In this document: piece after piece, positions 1-8,530 of the stretch | How positions within the stretch are numbered: the first letter of the stretch is position 1 | Layout of the letters: each line of letters starts with the position of its first letter | Position numbers and translations under genes: made by a program | Notes under the pieces: model-generated | Told to the model about the DNA's origin: nothing | The model's input: the letters and a program-made list of their open reading frames with translations, nothing else | The model's database searches: none | Source: Halomonas sp. DQ26W | Lineage (GTDB): Bacteria; Pseudomonadota; Gammaproteobacteria; Pseudomonadales; Halomonadaceae | Assembly: GCF_003339685.1 (NCBI RefSeq) | Contig: NZ_QPKI01000007.1 | Span: 324 to 64,323 of the forward strand | DNA: 64,000 nt | Reading direction: 5' to 3'

Positions 1-727
1 TGAAGGAGTAGTCCTTGAGCATGGCCGAGGCGGGGCGGACCCGGGAGACCTGGCTGAGCTTGCGCAGGTGGCGCAGCGGCGGCGTGCCGCCGGCGCGGCC
101 GTGATAGGTGCGCTCGCCCAGGCTGGCCAGCACCTGGGGAGCGTCGGCGAAGACCAGGCGGTGGCCGCCGCCGGGCTGGTCCTCGCCTGTTTCGAAGCCT
201 GTTTCAAAGAACTCGTGAAAATAGAACAGCCCCTCCTCGGCGGCCAGGCGCTGGATAAAGGCCAGGTCGGTCTCGCGGTACTGCACGCAGTATTCGCGCC
301 TGGCGGGTTCGCGGGTGGCGGCGAAGGCCACGTCGGTGATGCCGCGCTCGTCGCACAGGGTGTTGATGATGGTCAGCGGCGAGACGTTCTGGAAGATGCG
401 CGAGTTGTGGCGCAGCGAGAGGCGCCACAGTGCCGGCTGGATGGTCAGCGAATAGACGGTGCGGCGGTGCCCGCGGTCGCCGCGGCCGAAGGCGGTGGCG
501 ATGCCGTGGACCCGGCGCAGCACCGCGCCGTCCTGCCAGATCGTCAGGCTCAGCTCGCGGTCGAGGAAGGCCTCGGGGGCGAGGTCCGGGTCGCGGCTGG
601 CGAGGTTGACCGCCAGATGGAAGGGCCGGGAGAGCGCCTCGGTCAGCGTGAAGTCGACCACGGCCAGGTCGGGCTCAATGGCCCCAGGCAGGGTGAGGGT
701 GAATTGCAGACCGGTCGAGTTAGCCAT
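1..727 (-). CDS. vgrG: Type VI secretion tip protein VgrG, N-terminal part (runs off the window)
   Basis: Translation of the minus strand from the ATG at 727 gives 242 residues without a stop, so the gene continues beyond base 1. The start (MANSTGLQFTLTL) and the segment around residues 95-160, including VSPLTIINTLCDERG and YCVQYRETDLAFIQRLAAEEGLF, are the phage gp27-like N-terminal domain of VgrG/TssI. This protein forms the trimeric spike of the type VI secretion system and carries effectors out of the cell. A Shine-Dalgarno AGGGA lies 7 nt before the start. The gp5-like needle and any effector extension lie outside the window, so effector type cannot be judged. No other T6SS gene is present, so it may be an orphan vgrG island. 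The 197 bases between its start and the thioesterase relic at 925 hold nothing I recognise. Confidence 0.9.
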   Translation of the reverse strand, partial: MANSTGLQFTLTLPGAIEPDLAVVDFTLTEALSRPFHLAVNLASRDPDLAPEAFLDRELSLTIWQDGAVLRRVHGIATAFGRGDRGHRRTVYSLTIQPALWRLSLRHNSRIFQNVSPLTIINTLCDERGITDVAFAATREPARREYCVQYRETDLAFIQRLAAEEGLFYFHEFFETGFETGEDQPGGGHRLVFADAPQVLASLGERTYHGRAGGTPPLRHLRKLSQVSRVRPASAMLKDYSF

Positions 728-924
728 GTGCCGTTCCCTGACAGATAAGCGTGACGGAGAGGAATCAATGCAGATTACCGGCCGCTTAGGAATGCACAAG
801 GCAGGGATGCGGTGTGACGTAAATCGCTGATATGAATTTAAGAGATGTCTTACAAAAAGCAGAATTTCTGGTGTGCCCGGCAGTGCCGGGGCGTCGTGTG
901 CTCTTGAGAGGAGACAGGCTCAAT

Positions 925-993
925 CGGCGGGAAGAAGACGATACCCGCCAGATCGCAGTGTTGGAATCCCACCTTGCGCAGGGTAGTGAATGG
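925..993 (-). pseudogene. Relic of a 4-hydroxybenzoyl-CoA-type thioesterase (hotdog fold), N-terminal fragment
   Basis: Directly after the livF stop, minus-strand codons read PIPFTTLRKVGFQHCDLAGI followed by VFFPP. This matches the first strand and active-site helix start of 4-HBT-type thioesterases, whose hallmark is HCDxAGIVFxP with a catalytic aspartate. After VFFPP the similarity stops and the frame runs into unrelated sequence. No start codon stands in front. I read it as a short remnant of a thioesterase gene that once ended the ABC transporter operon. It is only about 23 residues long, so the call rests on one motif. Confidence 0.45.
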
Positions 994-1006
994 TATTGGC
1001 TGGTCC

Positions 1007-1687
1007 TCAGATACCCAGATAGCGGTCGCGGATATCGTCATCCAAGGCATCCGGCTGGCCGGTCCAGGCGGTGCGGCCCTTCTCGAGGATGACGCATTGG
1101 TCGGCCAGCGGCAGCAGCTCGGAGAGCGACTTGTCGACGATTACCGTCGACTGCCCCTCTTGCTTCAGCCGTCGTATGGCCGACCAGATCTCCTTGCGTA
1201 TCACCGGGGCAAGGCCCTCGGTGGCTTCGTCCAGCACCAGCAGTCGCGGATTGGTCATCAGCGCCCGGCCAATGGCCAGCATCTGCTGCTCGCCGCCCGA
1301 CAGGGTGCTGGCCATCTGGTAGCGACGTTCGGAAAGCCGTGGAAAGAGCGCTTCGACACGCTCGAGGCTCCAGTGGCCAGAGCGAGCCGTGACCACCAGG
1401 TTTTCGCGTACCGAGAGATTAGGAAAGCAGCGTCTCCCCTCGGGTACCAGGCCCAAGCCGGCCTGGGCGATGCGGTAGGCCGGCAGCCGTCGCAGATCGC
1501 GGGACTCGAACTCGATGCTGCCGCTGCGGGCCGGAGTGAGGCCGAAGATGGAGCGGATGGTGGTGGTCTTGCCCATGCCGTTGCGGCCCATCAGGGCGAC
1601 AAGCTCACCGGCCTTGACGGAGAGGTTGACGCCGAACAGAGCCTGGGAGGGGCCGTAGAAGGTGTGGATATCGGTGACGGTTAACAT
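1007..1687 (-). CDS. livF: Branched-chain-type ABC transporter ATP-binding protein LivF
   Basis: A 226-residue cytoplasmic ATPase that powers import with LivG. Walker A is GRNGMGKTT (about residues 34-42), the signature is LSGGEQQM, and Walker B with the catalytic glutamate is LLVLDEATEG. The short form without a C-terminal extension and the GLGLVPEGRRCFPNLSV segment are typical of LivF rather than LivG. The ATG at 1687 follows the livG stop by one base, which implies translational coupling. An upstream in-frame start would lie inside livG and is rejected. One oddity is VDKSLSELLPLADQ, where many homologues have an H-loop histidine in VEQN/VEHD-like motifs; LivF proteins vary here. Substrate is unknown. 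The neighbouring ligase and thioesterase relics suggest an aromatic acid (inference). Confidence 0.93.
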   Translation of the reverse strand: MLTVTDIHTFYGPSQALFGVNLSVKAGELVALMGRNGMGKTTTIRSIFGLTPARSGSIEFESRDLRRLPAYRIAQAGLGLVPEGRRCFPNLSVRENLVVTARSGHWSLERVEALFPRLSERRYQMASTLSGGEQQMLAIGRALMTNPRLLVLDEATEGLAPVIRKEIWSAIRRLKQEGQSTVIVDKSLSELLPLADQCVILEKGRTAWTGQPDALDDDIRDRYLGI

Positions 1688-1688
1688 G

Positions 1689-2432
1689 TCAGTCTCCCAG
1701 GTAGGCTTCGCGCACATCGGGGTTGCGGCGGATCTCGGCGCTGTCGCCCTGGGCGATGACACTGCCGGCGACGAGAACCGAAATACGGTCGGCGAGCCGG
1801 AACACCGCATCCATATCGTGCTCGATCAGCAGGATCGGAACCTGCTGCTTGAGTGCCTCCAGCAGGTTGGTGAGATGCGCGGTGCCTTCGGGACCGAGAC
1901 CAGCCATGGGCTCGTCGAGCAGCAGTGCGCGGGGCCTGAGCGCCAGGGCGCAGGCGACCTCCACCTGGCGCCGCTCACCGTGGGAAAGCTCGGAGACCGG
2001 GGTATCGGCGCGATGGCCGAGCTGCATTCGCTCCAGGGCTTCCCGTGCCGGTGCCAGCAGGCTCTCGTCCTGGTGCACCGGTTTCCAGAAGCGGAAGCTG
2101 TGGCCCTGCAGCGCCTGGACCGCGATCATCACGTTGCGCAGCACCGACAGGGGCTCGGCCAGGGACGAGACCTGGAAGCTGCGGCCTAGGCCCAGGCGGG
2201 CTCGCTGGGCGACGCTCAACGCGGTGATCTCCTGGCCCGCCAGGTAGACGCTGCCGGCATCGGGTTTCAGGCTGCCGGCAATTTGTGCGATCAGAGTCGA
2301 CTTGCCGGCGCCGTTGGGGCCGATCAGCGCATGGATCTCACCGCGTTTCAGCTCCAGGGAGACGTCACGGGTGGCCTGCAGCGCCCCGAAGCGCTTGTGC
2401 AGATGGTTGAGTGCCAGTACCACGTCAGACAT
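1689..2432 (-). CDS. livG: Branched-chain-type ABC transporter ATP-binding protein LivG
   Basis: A 247-residue ATPase partner of LivF. Walker A is GPNGAGKST, the LivG-type central part contains GLGRSFQVSSL, the signature is LSHGERRQVE, and Walker B is LLLDEPMAGLGPEG followed by the H-loop LLIEHDMDAVF. The ATG at 2432 overlaps the last 8 bases of livM, the same spacing as the livH/livM overlap, which supports both starts. The longer in-frame extension upstream (starting MPSMASW) lies inside livM and is unlikely. Confidence 0.93.
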   Translation of the reverse strand: MSDVVLALNHLHKRFGALQATRDVSLELKRGEIHALIGPNGAGKSTLIAQIAGSLKPDAGSVYLAGQEITALSVAQRARLGLGRSFQVSSLAEPLSVLRNVMIAVQALQGHSFRFWKPVHQDESLLAPAREALERMQLGHRADTPVSELSHGERRQVEVACALALRPRALLLDEPMAGLGPEGTAHLTNLLEALKQQVPILLIEHDMDAVFRLADRISVLVAGSVIAQGDSAEIRRNPDVREAYLGD

Positions 2433-3468
2433 GTCGTTCCCTCCCGGCCAGCCAGCCCATGACGCCATGCTTGGCAAACAGCACCACCAGCAGCAGGACC
2501 AGGCCGAGGAACAGTTTCCAGTACTCGGTCATGCCGCCCAGCAGCGTCTCCATCATCACGAACAGGATGGCACCCGCCAGCGGCCCGTAGAGCCGGCCTA
2601 CGCCGCCGAGAATCACGATCACCATCAGTTCGCCGGACATGTGCCAGCTAAGCATGGTCGGGCTGATGAAGCCATTGAGGTCGGCATACAGTGCCCCGGC
2701 CAGGCCAGTGATCATCGCCGATATGACGAAGGCCACCAGGCGAATGGGATAGGGCGAGACGCCTGCGGTGGCCAGCCGAGTGTCGTTGAGTCTCGCCATG
2801 GTCAGGGCGGCACCGAAGCGCGACTTCATCATCCGCGAAGTGATCGCCATGGCCAGCAGCAGGCCGGAGAAGGCGATCAGGAAGAAGGTCCATGGCTGGC
2901 TGGTGTCGACCAGGGGCAGGCTGTTGCGCACATAGATCGGCAGCCCGTCCTCGCCGCCGTAGGTGGGCCACGAGTTGGCGAAGTAATACATCATCTGGGC
3001 GAAAGCGAGGGTGATCATGATGAAGTAGACCCCCGTGGTGCGCAGTGAGATCGCCCCGATGGCCAGCGCCAGCAGGCCACACAACATGATCGTGGCCAGC
3101 CAGATCACCAACATGCTGTCGCTGCCCGGAATCGCCACCGGCCAGCTCATGAAAGGGCTGAAGTCGAAGGCGTGGTAGGCGCTGATGCCGGCGATATAGC
3201 CGCCCAGGCCGAAGTAGGCGGCATGGCCGAAGCTCACCATGCCACCGTAGCCGATGGCCAGATTGAGGCCCACTGCGGCCATGGCGATCAAGGTGATGCG
3301 CGAGGCCAGGTTGACGTAGTAGATATGGCCCAGCAGGTGGGCCGCCAGCGGTGCCAGGAACAGCAGGGCCAGCAGGCCGATCTGTACCAGCCCCTGGCGG
3401 TCGAACCAGCCGCTCGGCAGTGCCGGCAGGCCGGGTAGGGCAGTGGTTTCACTCTTGAGCTTATCCAT
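2425..3468 (-). CDS. livM: Branched-chain-type ABC transporter permease LivM
   Basis: A 347-residue inner-membrane permease with about nine or ten hydrophobic segments. It contains the LivM/LivH family motif AVGLNLAIGYGGMVSFGHAA, in which the channel-lining glycines and the FGHAA turn are conserved, and the EAA-like cytoplasmic region around SRMMKSRFGAAL. The ATG at 3468 overlaps the livH stop by 8 bases. A TTG three codons earlier sits only 4 nt behind an AAGGGG and is an alternative start. It pairs with LivH as the heterodimeric pore. Confidence 0.92.
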   Translation of the reverse strand: MDKLKSETTALPGLPALPSGWFDRQGLVQIGLLALLFLAPLAAHLLGHIYYVNLASRITLIAMAAVGLNLAIGYGGMVSFGHAAYFGLGGYIAGISAYHAFDFSPFMSWPVAIPGSDSMLVIWLATIMLCGLLALAIGAISLRTTGVYFIMITLAFAQMMYYFANSWPTYGGEDGLPIYVRNSLPLVDTSQPWTFFLIAFSGLLLAMAITSRMMKSRFGAALTMARLNDTRLATAGVSPYPIRLVAFVISAMITGLAGALYADLNGFISPTMLSWHMSGELMVIVILGGVGRLYGPLAGAILFVMMETLLGGMTEYWKLFLGLVLLLVVLFAKHGVMGWLAGRERHV

Positions 3469-4390
3469 GGGCAGCAAACAACCCCTTCGGCTTGAACGCG
3501 AGAATGACGGCCATGAGGATGTAGACCAGCATGGCGGCCACGGCGGAGCCTACCCCGGCGGCTTCGGCCGGACTCATGAAGTTGCGGAACAGGCTTGGCA
3601 GGAAGATACGCCCCATGGTGTCCACCACCCCGACCAGGATGGCGCCGAACAGAGCACCCTTGATCGAGCCGATGCCACCGATGACGATCACCACGAAGGC
3701 CAGTATCAGCACCGGCTCGCCCATCCCCACCTGGACCGACTGCAAGGCGCCGACCATGGCGCCGGCCAGGCCGGCCAGCGCCGCCCCCATGGCGAAGATC
3801 AGGGTGTAGAGCCGCGCGATATTGACGCCCAGCGCGCCGATCATCTCACGGTCGCTCTCGCCGGCGCGGATACGCATCCCCAGGCGAGTGCGTGAAATCA
3901 ACAGGTAGAGGCCGATGGCCACCAGCACGCCTACGGCGATGATCACCAGCCGGTAGAGCGGGTAGCGGGCGCCGCCGGGCAGGGTGACGAAGCCGGTCAG
4001 CATCTCCGGCGGGCTGAGCCATAGCGGCGATGAGCCGAACAGCCAGCGGGTGCCCTCGGAGAAGATCAGGATCAACGCGAAGGTGGCCAATACCTGGTCG
4101 AGGTGGGGACGGTGATAGAGGCGGCGGATGACCAGCAGCTCCACGAGCGCGCCGACGGCAGCGGCGGCCACCACCCCGGCGCTGAGCCCCACCAGGAAGG
4201 AGCCGGTGGCAGCGGTTACCGAGGCCGTGGCATAGGCACCGACCATGTAGAAGGAGCCGTGGGCCAGGTTGATCAGGCCCATGACGCCGAACACCAGGGT
4301 CAGGCCACTGGCCATGAGAAACAGCATGGTACCCAGCTGAAGGCCGTTGAGCAGCTGCTCGAAAAACAGGGTGGCGGTCACGTCATGCAT
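3461..4390 (-). CDS. livH: Branched-chain-type ABC transporter permease LivH
   Basis: A 309-residue integral membrane protein of usual LivH length. The N-terminal motif LNGLQLGTMLFLMASGLTLV and the following NLAHGSFYMVGAY are diagnostic of the family. The cytoplasmic coupling loop SRTRLGMRIRAGESDREMIG contacts the ATPases. The gene starts 53 bases after the substrate-binding protein and ends overlapping livM, so it is part of one transcript. Confidence 0.93.
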   Translation of the reverse strand: MHDVTATLFFEQLLNGLQLGTMLFLMASGLTLVFGVMGLINLAHGSFYMVGAYATASVTAATGSFLVGLSAGVVAAAAVGALVELLVIRRLYHRPHLDQVLATFALILIFSEGTRWLFGSSPLWLSPPEMLTGFVTLPGGARYPLYRLVIIAVGVLVAIGLYLLISRTRLGMRIRAGESDREMIGALGVNIARLYTLIFAMGAALAGLAGAMVGALQSVQVGMGEPVLILAFVVIVIGGIGSIKGALFGAILVGVVDTMGRIFLPSLFRNFMSPAEAAGVGSAVAAMLVYILMAVILAFKPKGLFAAHG

Positions 4391-4443
4391 CCCGTGTCAG
4401 AAGGTGACGGAAGGCCGGGTCACAGGGACCCGGCGCCGGTGGC

Positions 4444-5586
4444 TTACATCTGGCAGTCGGCTGCGTAGACGTCCTGGATGTCCTCGATGGCCAGGCCGAC
4501 GAGGCGATTGGTGGGCTGGCCGTTCTCGCCCTCGACCACTTCGCGCACGTGGATGTCCTGGATCGGGTGCTGATTGTCGCCAAAGCGGAACTTGCCGCGC
4601 ACCGAGTCGAAGTCGGCTTCGCGCAGGGCTGCGCGGAAAGCATCCTGGTCGTTCGGATGTGCCTTGTCGAGTGCGCTGAGGATCAGGTTGGCGGTGTCGA
4701 AGCCCTGGGAGGCGTAGAGCGTCGGAGTGCGCTCATAGGCTTCGCGGAAGCTGTCGACGAAGGCGCGGTTGGCCTCGTTGTCCAGGTCATAGGCCCACTG
4801 CGAGGTGTTCATGGTGCCGATGGCGGCGCTGCCCACGGCCTGGATGATGATCTCGTCGAAGGAGAAGGCGGCACCGAACAGCGGCAGCTCGACGCCGGAG
4901 TTCTCGTACTGCTTCATGAACGAGATGCCCATCCCGCCGGGCAGGAAGAAGAACAGGCTGTCGGCGTCGCTGGCGCGGATCTGGGCGATTTCGGCGGCGT
5001 AGTCGTTCTGGCCCATCTGGGTGTAGATCTCGTCGACCACCTCGCCTTCGTAGCGGTGCTTGAAGCCGGCCAGGGCATCGGTGCCGGCGGGGTAGTTGGG
5101 CGCCAGCAGAATCGGCCGCTCGAAGCCTTGCTCCCTCATGTAGGCGCCCATGGCCTCGTGCAGGTTGTCGTTCTGCCAGGCGACGTTGAAGTAATTCTCG
5201 TGGCACTGGCGACCGGCCAGGGCGGAGGGGCCCGCATTGGGCGAGATGTAGAAGGTGCCCTGGCGCACGGCGGCGGGTACCACCGCCATGGCCAGGTTGG
5301 ACCAGATGATGCCGGTCAGGATGTCGACGTTGTCGCGCTGCATGAACTCGTCGGAGAGACTTCTGGCCAGGTCGGGGCGGTTGGCGTCGTCCTGGATCAG
5401 GACCTCGATGTCGTCGCGACCCGACTGCTCGATGGCGAGCATGAAGCCGTCACGGACATCGACGCCCAGGTGGGAACCGCCGCCGGACAGGGTGGTGATC
5501 ATGCCGATCTTGACGTCGTCGGCCTGGGCCGCCGTCAGGGCGGAGGTCATCAGCAGGCCGAGGCCGAGGCTGGCAATAGTCTTCAT
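4444..5586 (-). CDS. livK: ABC transporter periplasmic substrate-binding protein (LivK-like)
   Basis: A 380-residue type I periplasmic binding protein, first gene of the transport operon. A signal peptide is clear: MKTIASLGLGLLMTSALTAA, with cleavage likely after AQA. The mature part begins DDVKIGMITTLSGGGSHLG, the usual first strand and ligand-loop of the family. The ATG at 5586 is preferred because GAGGA lies 9 nt upstream; an ATG nine bases earlier would abut that site. The subfamily resembles binding proteins located beside benzoate- or aminobenzoate-CoA ligases rather than true leucine binders, which fits the ligase relic next door. The ligand cannot be read from the sequence. Confidence 0.88.
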   Translation of the reverse strand: MKTIASLGLGLLMTSALTAAQADDVKIGMITTLSGGGSHLGVDVRDGFMLAIEQSGRDDIEVLIQDDANRPDLARSLSDEFMQRDNVDILTGIIWSNLAMAVVPAAVRQGTFYISPNAGPSALAGRQCHENYFNVAWQNDNLHEAMGAYMREQGFERPILLAPNYPAGTDALAGFKHRYEGEVVDEIYTQMGQNDYAAEIAQIRASDADSLFFFLPGGMGISFMKQYENSGVELPLFGAAFSFDEIIIQAVGSAAIGTMNTSQWAYDLDNEANRAFVDSFREAYERTPTLYASQGFDTANLILSALDKAHPNDQDAFRAALREADFDSVRGKFRFGDNQHPIQDIHVREVVEGENGQPTNRLVGLAIEDIQDVYAADCQM

Positions 5587-5680
5587 GGGGATCATTCCTC
5601 TAAGCGGTCATTGCTTGTTGTTGGTTCACTGCGCTCTGATTCGTTGCGTCCTTCGTTGCTCATTGTCGTCGAGGCGCGGG

Positions 5681-5965
5681 CTAGCCGTCACTCGGGTAGT
5701 GCTCCTGTCGTAGCCGGAAGCGCTGTATCTTGCCGGTGGCCGTCTTGGGCAGTTCCTCGACGAAACGGATCGAGCGGGGGTACTTGTAGGGTGCTAGGGT
5801 CTGCTTGACGAAATCCTGCAGGCGTTGCACGCAAGTCTCGTCCGGCTCGATCTCGGGAGACAGTACCACGAAGGCCTCGACGATCTGCCCACGCTCCCCA
5901 TTCGGTGCGCCGATCACGGCACACTCCTGCAAGCTGTCGTGGGCCTCCACCGAGACAGGCGATTC
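5681..5965 (-). pseudogene. C-terminal remnant of an aryl/acyl-CoA ligase (AMP-binding enzyme family)
   Basis: About 90 codons encode the mobile C-terminal domain of an ANL-family ligase: SLQECAVIGAPNGERGQIVE, then YKYPRSIRFVEELPKTATGK with the catalytic lysine of the PKTATGKIQR motif, ending RLRQEHYPSDG. The closest recognisable type is benzoate- or aminobenzoate-CoA ligase. The roughly 440-residue AMP-binding domain is missing: going upstream in frame there are seven codons and then a stop at 5966-5968. A GTG at 5950 could start translation but the product could not adenylate a substrate. The fragment lies 94 bases upstream of livK on the same strand, so the ligase was probably the first gene of the operon before a deletion. 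Confidence 0.8.
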
Positions 5966-6178
5966 TCATGGGGTGTGGTCTTCTGCTGGTTGTCGTTGTT
6001 TGTCTTGAGAGGGCGTCCATGGGAATAGTTCAAGCATGAAATTTCAAGTTTGAAGTATCGTGCTTGAATCATGTCTTGCCGGATTCTGGCCGACCCAACA
6101 TTGACAGCGAGCGTGGCACGGGTGAGTCTGTCCTTTCGGGTCGAAATGGCCTCGGCTTCACAAGGGAAGGAGGCGGAC

Positions 6179-6667
6179 ATGCTGGAAGATTGCAAGAGTG
6201 CTCGGGAGCGCTGGGGTGGCGTACACCAGCTGATCGATCGCTGGCTCGACGAGCGACGTGAGCTTCTGGTGAGCTTCATCGAGCTCAAGGAGGCGTGTGA
6301 TACCGAGCTCGAGGCCGTGAGCAAGACACAGATCGATCGCTTCAGCGAGCTGCTGTTGGACTACATCAGTGCCGGCCACTTCGAGATCTATCCGCAGCTG
6401 CGCGAGGAAGCCCTGGCCTTCGAGGATCAGGATGCATTGGGGATCGCCGCACAGCTGCTCGAACGCCTGGAAATGTCCACCGAACTGGTCCTCGCCTTCG
6501 ATGCCGACTACTCCACGCCGGTTCGCTGCCAGCATTTCCTGCCCAGGCTGCCCGCCTGGCTCGATCGCCTGGCCAAGGGGTTGATCGAACGCTTCGCCCT
6601 GGAAGATCAACTGATTGCACGGCTGCATGCCGCCCACACCCCGCAGGCTGCTTCGCAGGCCGAATAG
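6179..6667 (+). CDS. rsd: Rsd/AlgQ family anti-sigma-70 regulator
   Basis: A 162-residue, mainly helical protein beginning MLEDCKSARERWGGVHQLID, characteristic of Rsd/AlgQ. These proteins bind the housekeeping sigma factor in stationary phase and, in pseudomonads, affect alginate and virulence expression. Length matches the family (about 155-165). The ATG at 6179 has a strong GGAAGGAGG site 6-14 nt upstream; in-frame codons before it are non-conserved. A clear terminator follows at 6712. Confidence 0.9.
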   Translation: MLEDCKSARERWGGVHQLIDRWLDERRELLVSFIELKEACDTELEAVSKTQIDRFSELLLDYISAGHFEIYPQLREEALAFEDQDALGIAAQLLERLEMSTELVLAFDADYSTPVRCQHFLPRLPAWLDRLAKGLIERFALEDQLIARLHAAHTPQAASQAE

Positions 6668-6880
6668 GCACTTCCGAACGGGTCATCAGAACAGCCGATC
6701 AAGAATGCCGAAAAACGCCCTGGGCCAGTCACCGCCCTGGGCGTTTTGCATGGTTGGTTGCCAAGGCCGCCATGGTTGCCAGGAATCAAGTCGGCTGGTG
6801 CACCGAGTGCAAGCCATAGCAGCAGGGCTAGCTGCACCAGGGCTGCCAGCAGATAGGAAAGCGGAGGACGTCTAGGCATG
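6607..6880 (-). CDS. Possible small membrane peptide gene, doubtful
   Basis: A minus-strand frame starts with ATG at 6880 behind GGAAGG (4 nt spacing). It encodes MPRRPPLSYLLAALVQLALL, which continues into one convincing hydrophobic segment followed by a polar, cysteine-containing tail. The frame reads through the terminator at 6712-6747 and 61 bases into rsd on the opposite strand, so only the first 45 or so codons look protein-like. I do not recognise it. It could be a single-pass inner-membrane peptide or a chance frame. Confidence 0.25.
6712..6747 (+). terminator. Bidirectional rho-independent terminator after rsd
   Basis: AAAACGCCC at 6712-6720 pairs with GGGCGTTTT at 6739-6747, and GGGC with GCCC inside, separated by a T-T mismatch and an 8-nt loop. 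The A-run at one end and the T-run at the other make it usable from both strands. Confidence 0.85.
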
Positions 6881-7212
6881 CGACCTTCCATGGTTAAGCG
6901 TGTGCGCCGCGCTGCAGTTAGATGAATCTGCAAAAATCGCGCATCGAGCCAATATCATTAATCTGTTTCGTTATAGAGCCGGTTAAAACCCCACCGGACG
7001 CCTATTCTTCGCAATCATTCATCGAAAGGGAAGCCTACCGCAGCGAAACGGTCCGCTATCATTTACGAGTCGGTCTATCCGAGCGACTAGCCGGAGGTCG
7101 GATTGAGTTTTGTGCACCGCAGGCATAACATTCACCGCGTTCCGAATCCGAGCCAGGGCGGTTGTCATGTCGCCCGGCTCATCCTCACGGCGACCAATCC
7201 GAAGGAGCAATG
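6881..7212. other. Intergenic region upstream of mdh
   Basis: 332 bases with no convincing gene. The stretch 6930-7020 is clearly more AT-rich than its surroundings and contains a TATAGA hexamer at 6972-6977 that could be a -10 box, but no good -35 box at the right distance. It presumably holds the mdh promoter. Confidence 0.4.
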
Positions 7213-8187
7213 ATGAAAGATCCCGTACGTATTGCCATTACCGGCGGTGCTGGCCAGATCAGCTACTCCCTTATCTTCCGTATCGCGGCTGGCGACATGC
7301 TGGGCCCGGATCAGCCAGTCATTCTCCAGTTGCTCGAGATCGCGCCGGCCATGGATGCCCTGAACGGCGTGGTGATGGAAGTGAACGATTGCGCCTTTCC
7401 GCTGGTGCAGGACATCGTCGCCACCGACGATCCCAATGTCGCGTTCAAGGATGCCGACTTCGCCTTGCTGGTTGGTGCCCGCCCGCGCGGCCCGGGCATG
7501 GAGCGCAAGGACCTGCTCGAAGCCAACGCGGCGATCTTCTCCGTACAGGGCAAGGCGCTGAACGACAACGCCAGCCGTGACGTGCGCGTTCTGGTGGTGG
7601 GTAACCCCGCCAACACCAACGCCTTGATCGCCTCCTGCAACGCGCCGGACCTCAGCCCGCGTCAGTTCACCGCCATGACGCGCCTGGATCACAACCGCGC
7701 CCTGACCCAACTGGCCCAGAAGACCGGCAAGCGTGTCACCGACGTCGAAAACATGATCATCTGGGGTAACCACAGCGCCACCCAGTATCCCGACCTGGCC
7801 CACACCAAGGTGGACGGCAAGGCCGCTTTCGACCTGGTCGAGCGCGACTGGTACGAGAACACCTTCATTCCCGACGTGCAGCAGCGCGGAGCGGCGATCA
7901 TCAAGGCGCGCGGTGCCTCTTCCGCCGCCTCTGCCGCCTCTTCCGCCATCGATCACATGCGCGACTGGGCATTGGGTGCCGATGGCGTAGTGAGCATGGC
8001 GATTCCCTCCGATGGCAGCTACGGCATCGATAAGGGAATCATCTACTCCTACCCGGTGCGCTGCCAGAACGGCGACTACGAGATCGTCCAGGGCCTCGAG
8101 GTCGACGACTTCAGCCGCGGCCGTATGAAAGCCACCGAAGATGAACTGCGTGAAGAGCGTGCTGCTGTCGAGCACCTGCTGGGCTGA
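7213..8187 (+). CDS. mdh: Malate dehydrogenase (NAD-dependent, TCA cycle)
   Basis: A 324-residue cytoplasmic enzyme oxidising malate to oxaloacetate. The Rossmann loop [11 protein letters not shown] (near residue 11), the mobile-loop arginines in [24 protein letters not shown] and the catalytic histidine in [12 protein letters not shown] identify the cytosolic-type (MdhA-like) family of about 325 residues. Two adjacent ATG codons (7210, 7213) are possible; 7213 has a 5-nt spacing to GGAG and gives the conserved MKDPVRI start. A terminator follows at once. Confidence 0.96.
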   Translation: MKDPVRIAITGGAGQISYSLIFRIAAGDMLGPDQPVILQLLEIAPAMDALNGVVMEVNDCAFPLVQDIVATDDPNVAFKDADFALLVGARPRGPGMERKDLLEANAAIFSVQGKALNDNASRDVRVLVVGNPANTNALIASCNAPDLSPRQFTAMTRLDHNRALTQLAQKTGKRVTDVENMIIWGNHSATQYPDLAHTKVDGKAAFDLVERDWYENTFIPDVQQRGAAIIKARGASSAASAASSAIDHMRDWALGADGVVSMAIPSDGSYGIDKGIIYSYPVRCQNGDYEIVQGLEVDDFSRGRMKATEDELREERAAVEHLLG

Positions 8188-8208
8188 TTGCCTAGATAGC
8201 CGCACGAC

Positions 8209-8244
8209 AACGCCCCGATGAGACGCCTCGTCGGGGCGTTTTTA
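8209..8244 (+). terminator. Rho-independent terminator of mdh
   Basis: AACGCCCCGA at 8209-8218 pairs with TCGGGGCGTT at 8231-8240, extended inward by TGAG/CTCG with one wobble to a 4-nt ACGC loop. A T-run follows. Confidence 0.92.
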
Positions 8245-8294
8245 TATGATCGGATATAGATCCACACCTACCGTGGTTTGCAAAGCCGCTGTCG

Positions 8295-8514
8295 GAGCGC
8301 TCGGTTCGGCGTTCCGACTCCCCATCGCGACTGGCGCCGGCAGGTGCCTTGGCGGAGGCTGCTGCGTTGGCGGTCATCGCCCGCATCGACAACACCGCCG
8401 GGAGGCCTTCGGCCTCCAGTCGCGATCTGAAGATGCTCCAACAACGAAACGTTCGAATGATGGGGTTCTGTTGGAGCGCTGGTTTCCATCGCGACTGGCG
8501 CCGGCAGGCGCCTT
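8295..8514. repeat. Cluster of three REP-like palindromic units
   Basis: Two 29-base copies on the minus strand (8322-8350 and 8486-8514) differ at one base. They share a GGCGCC-TGCC-GGCGCC-type hairpin followed by AGTCGCGAT. A third unit in the opposite orientation begins at 8401 with the hairpin GGAGGCC-TTC-GGCCTCC followed by AGTCGCGAT. Each unit ends some distance later in GCTCC (8295-8300 and 8472-8476 on the minus strand, 8435-8439 on the plus). Alternating orientation and a conserved tail after variable hairpins are hallmarks of REP/BIME elements. They fill most of the gap between mdh and the HAD gene. Confidence 0.75.
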
Positions 8515-8530
8515 CAATAGTGGCTGACCT

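Noticed and set aside
832-1092. 86-codon plus-strand frame near the livF end
   Set aside because: It overlaps livF antisense and the thioesterase relic, which explains the sequence better.
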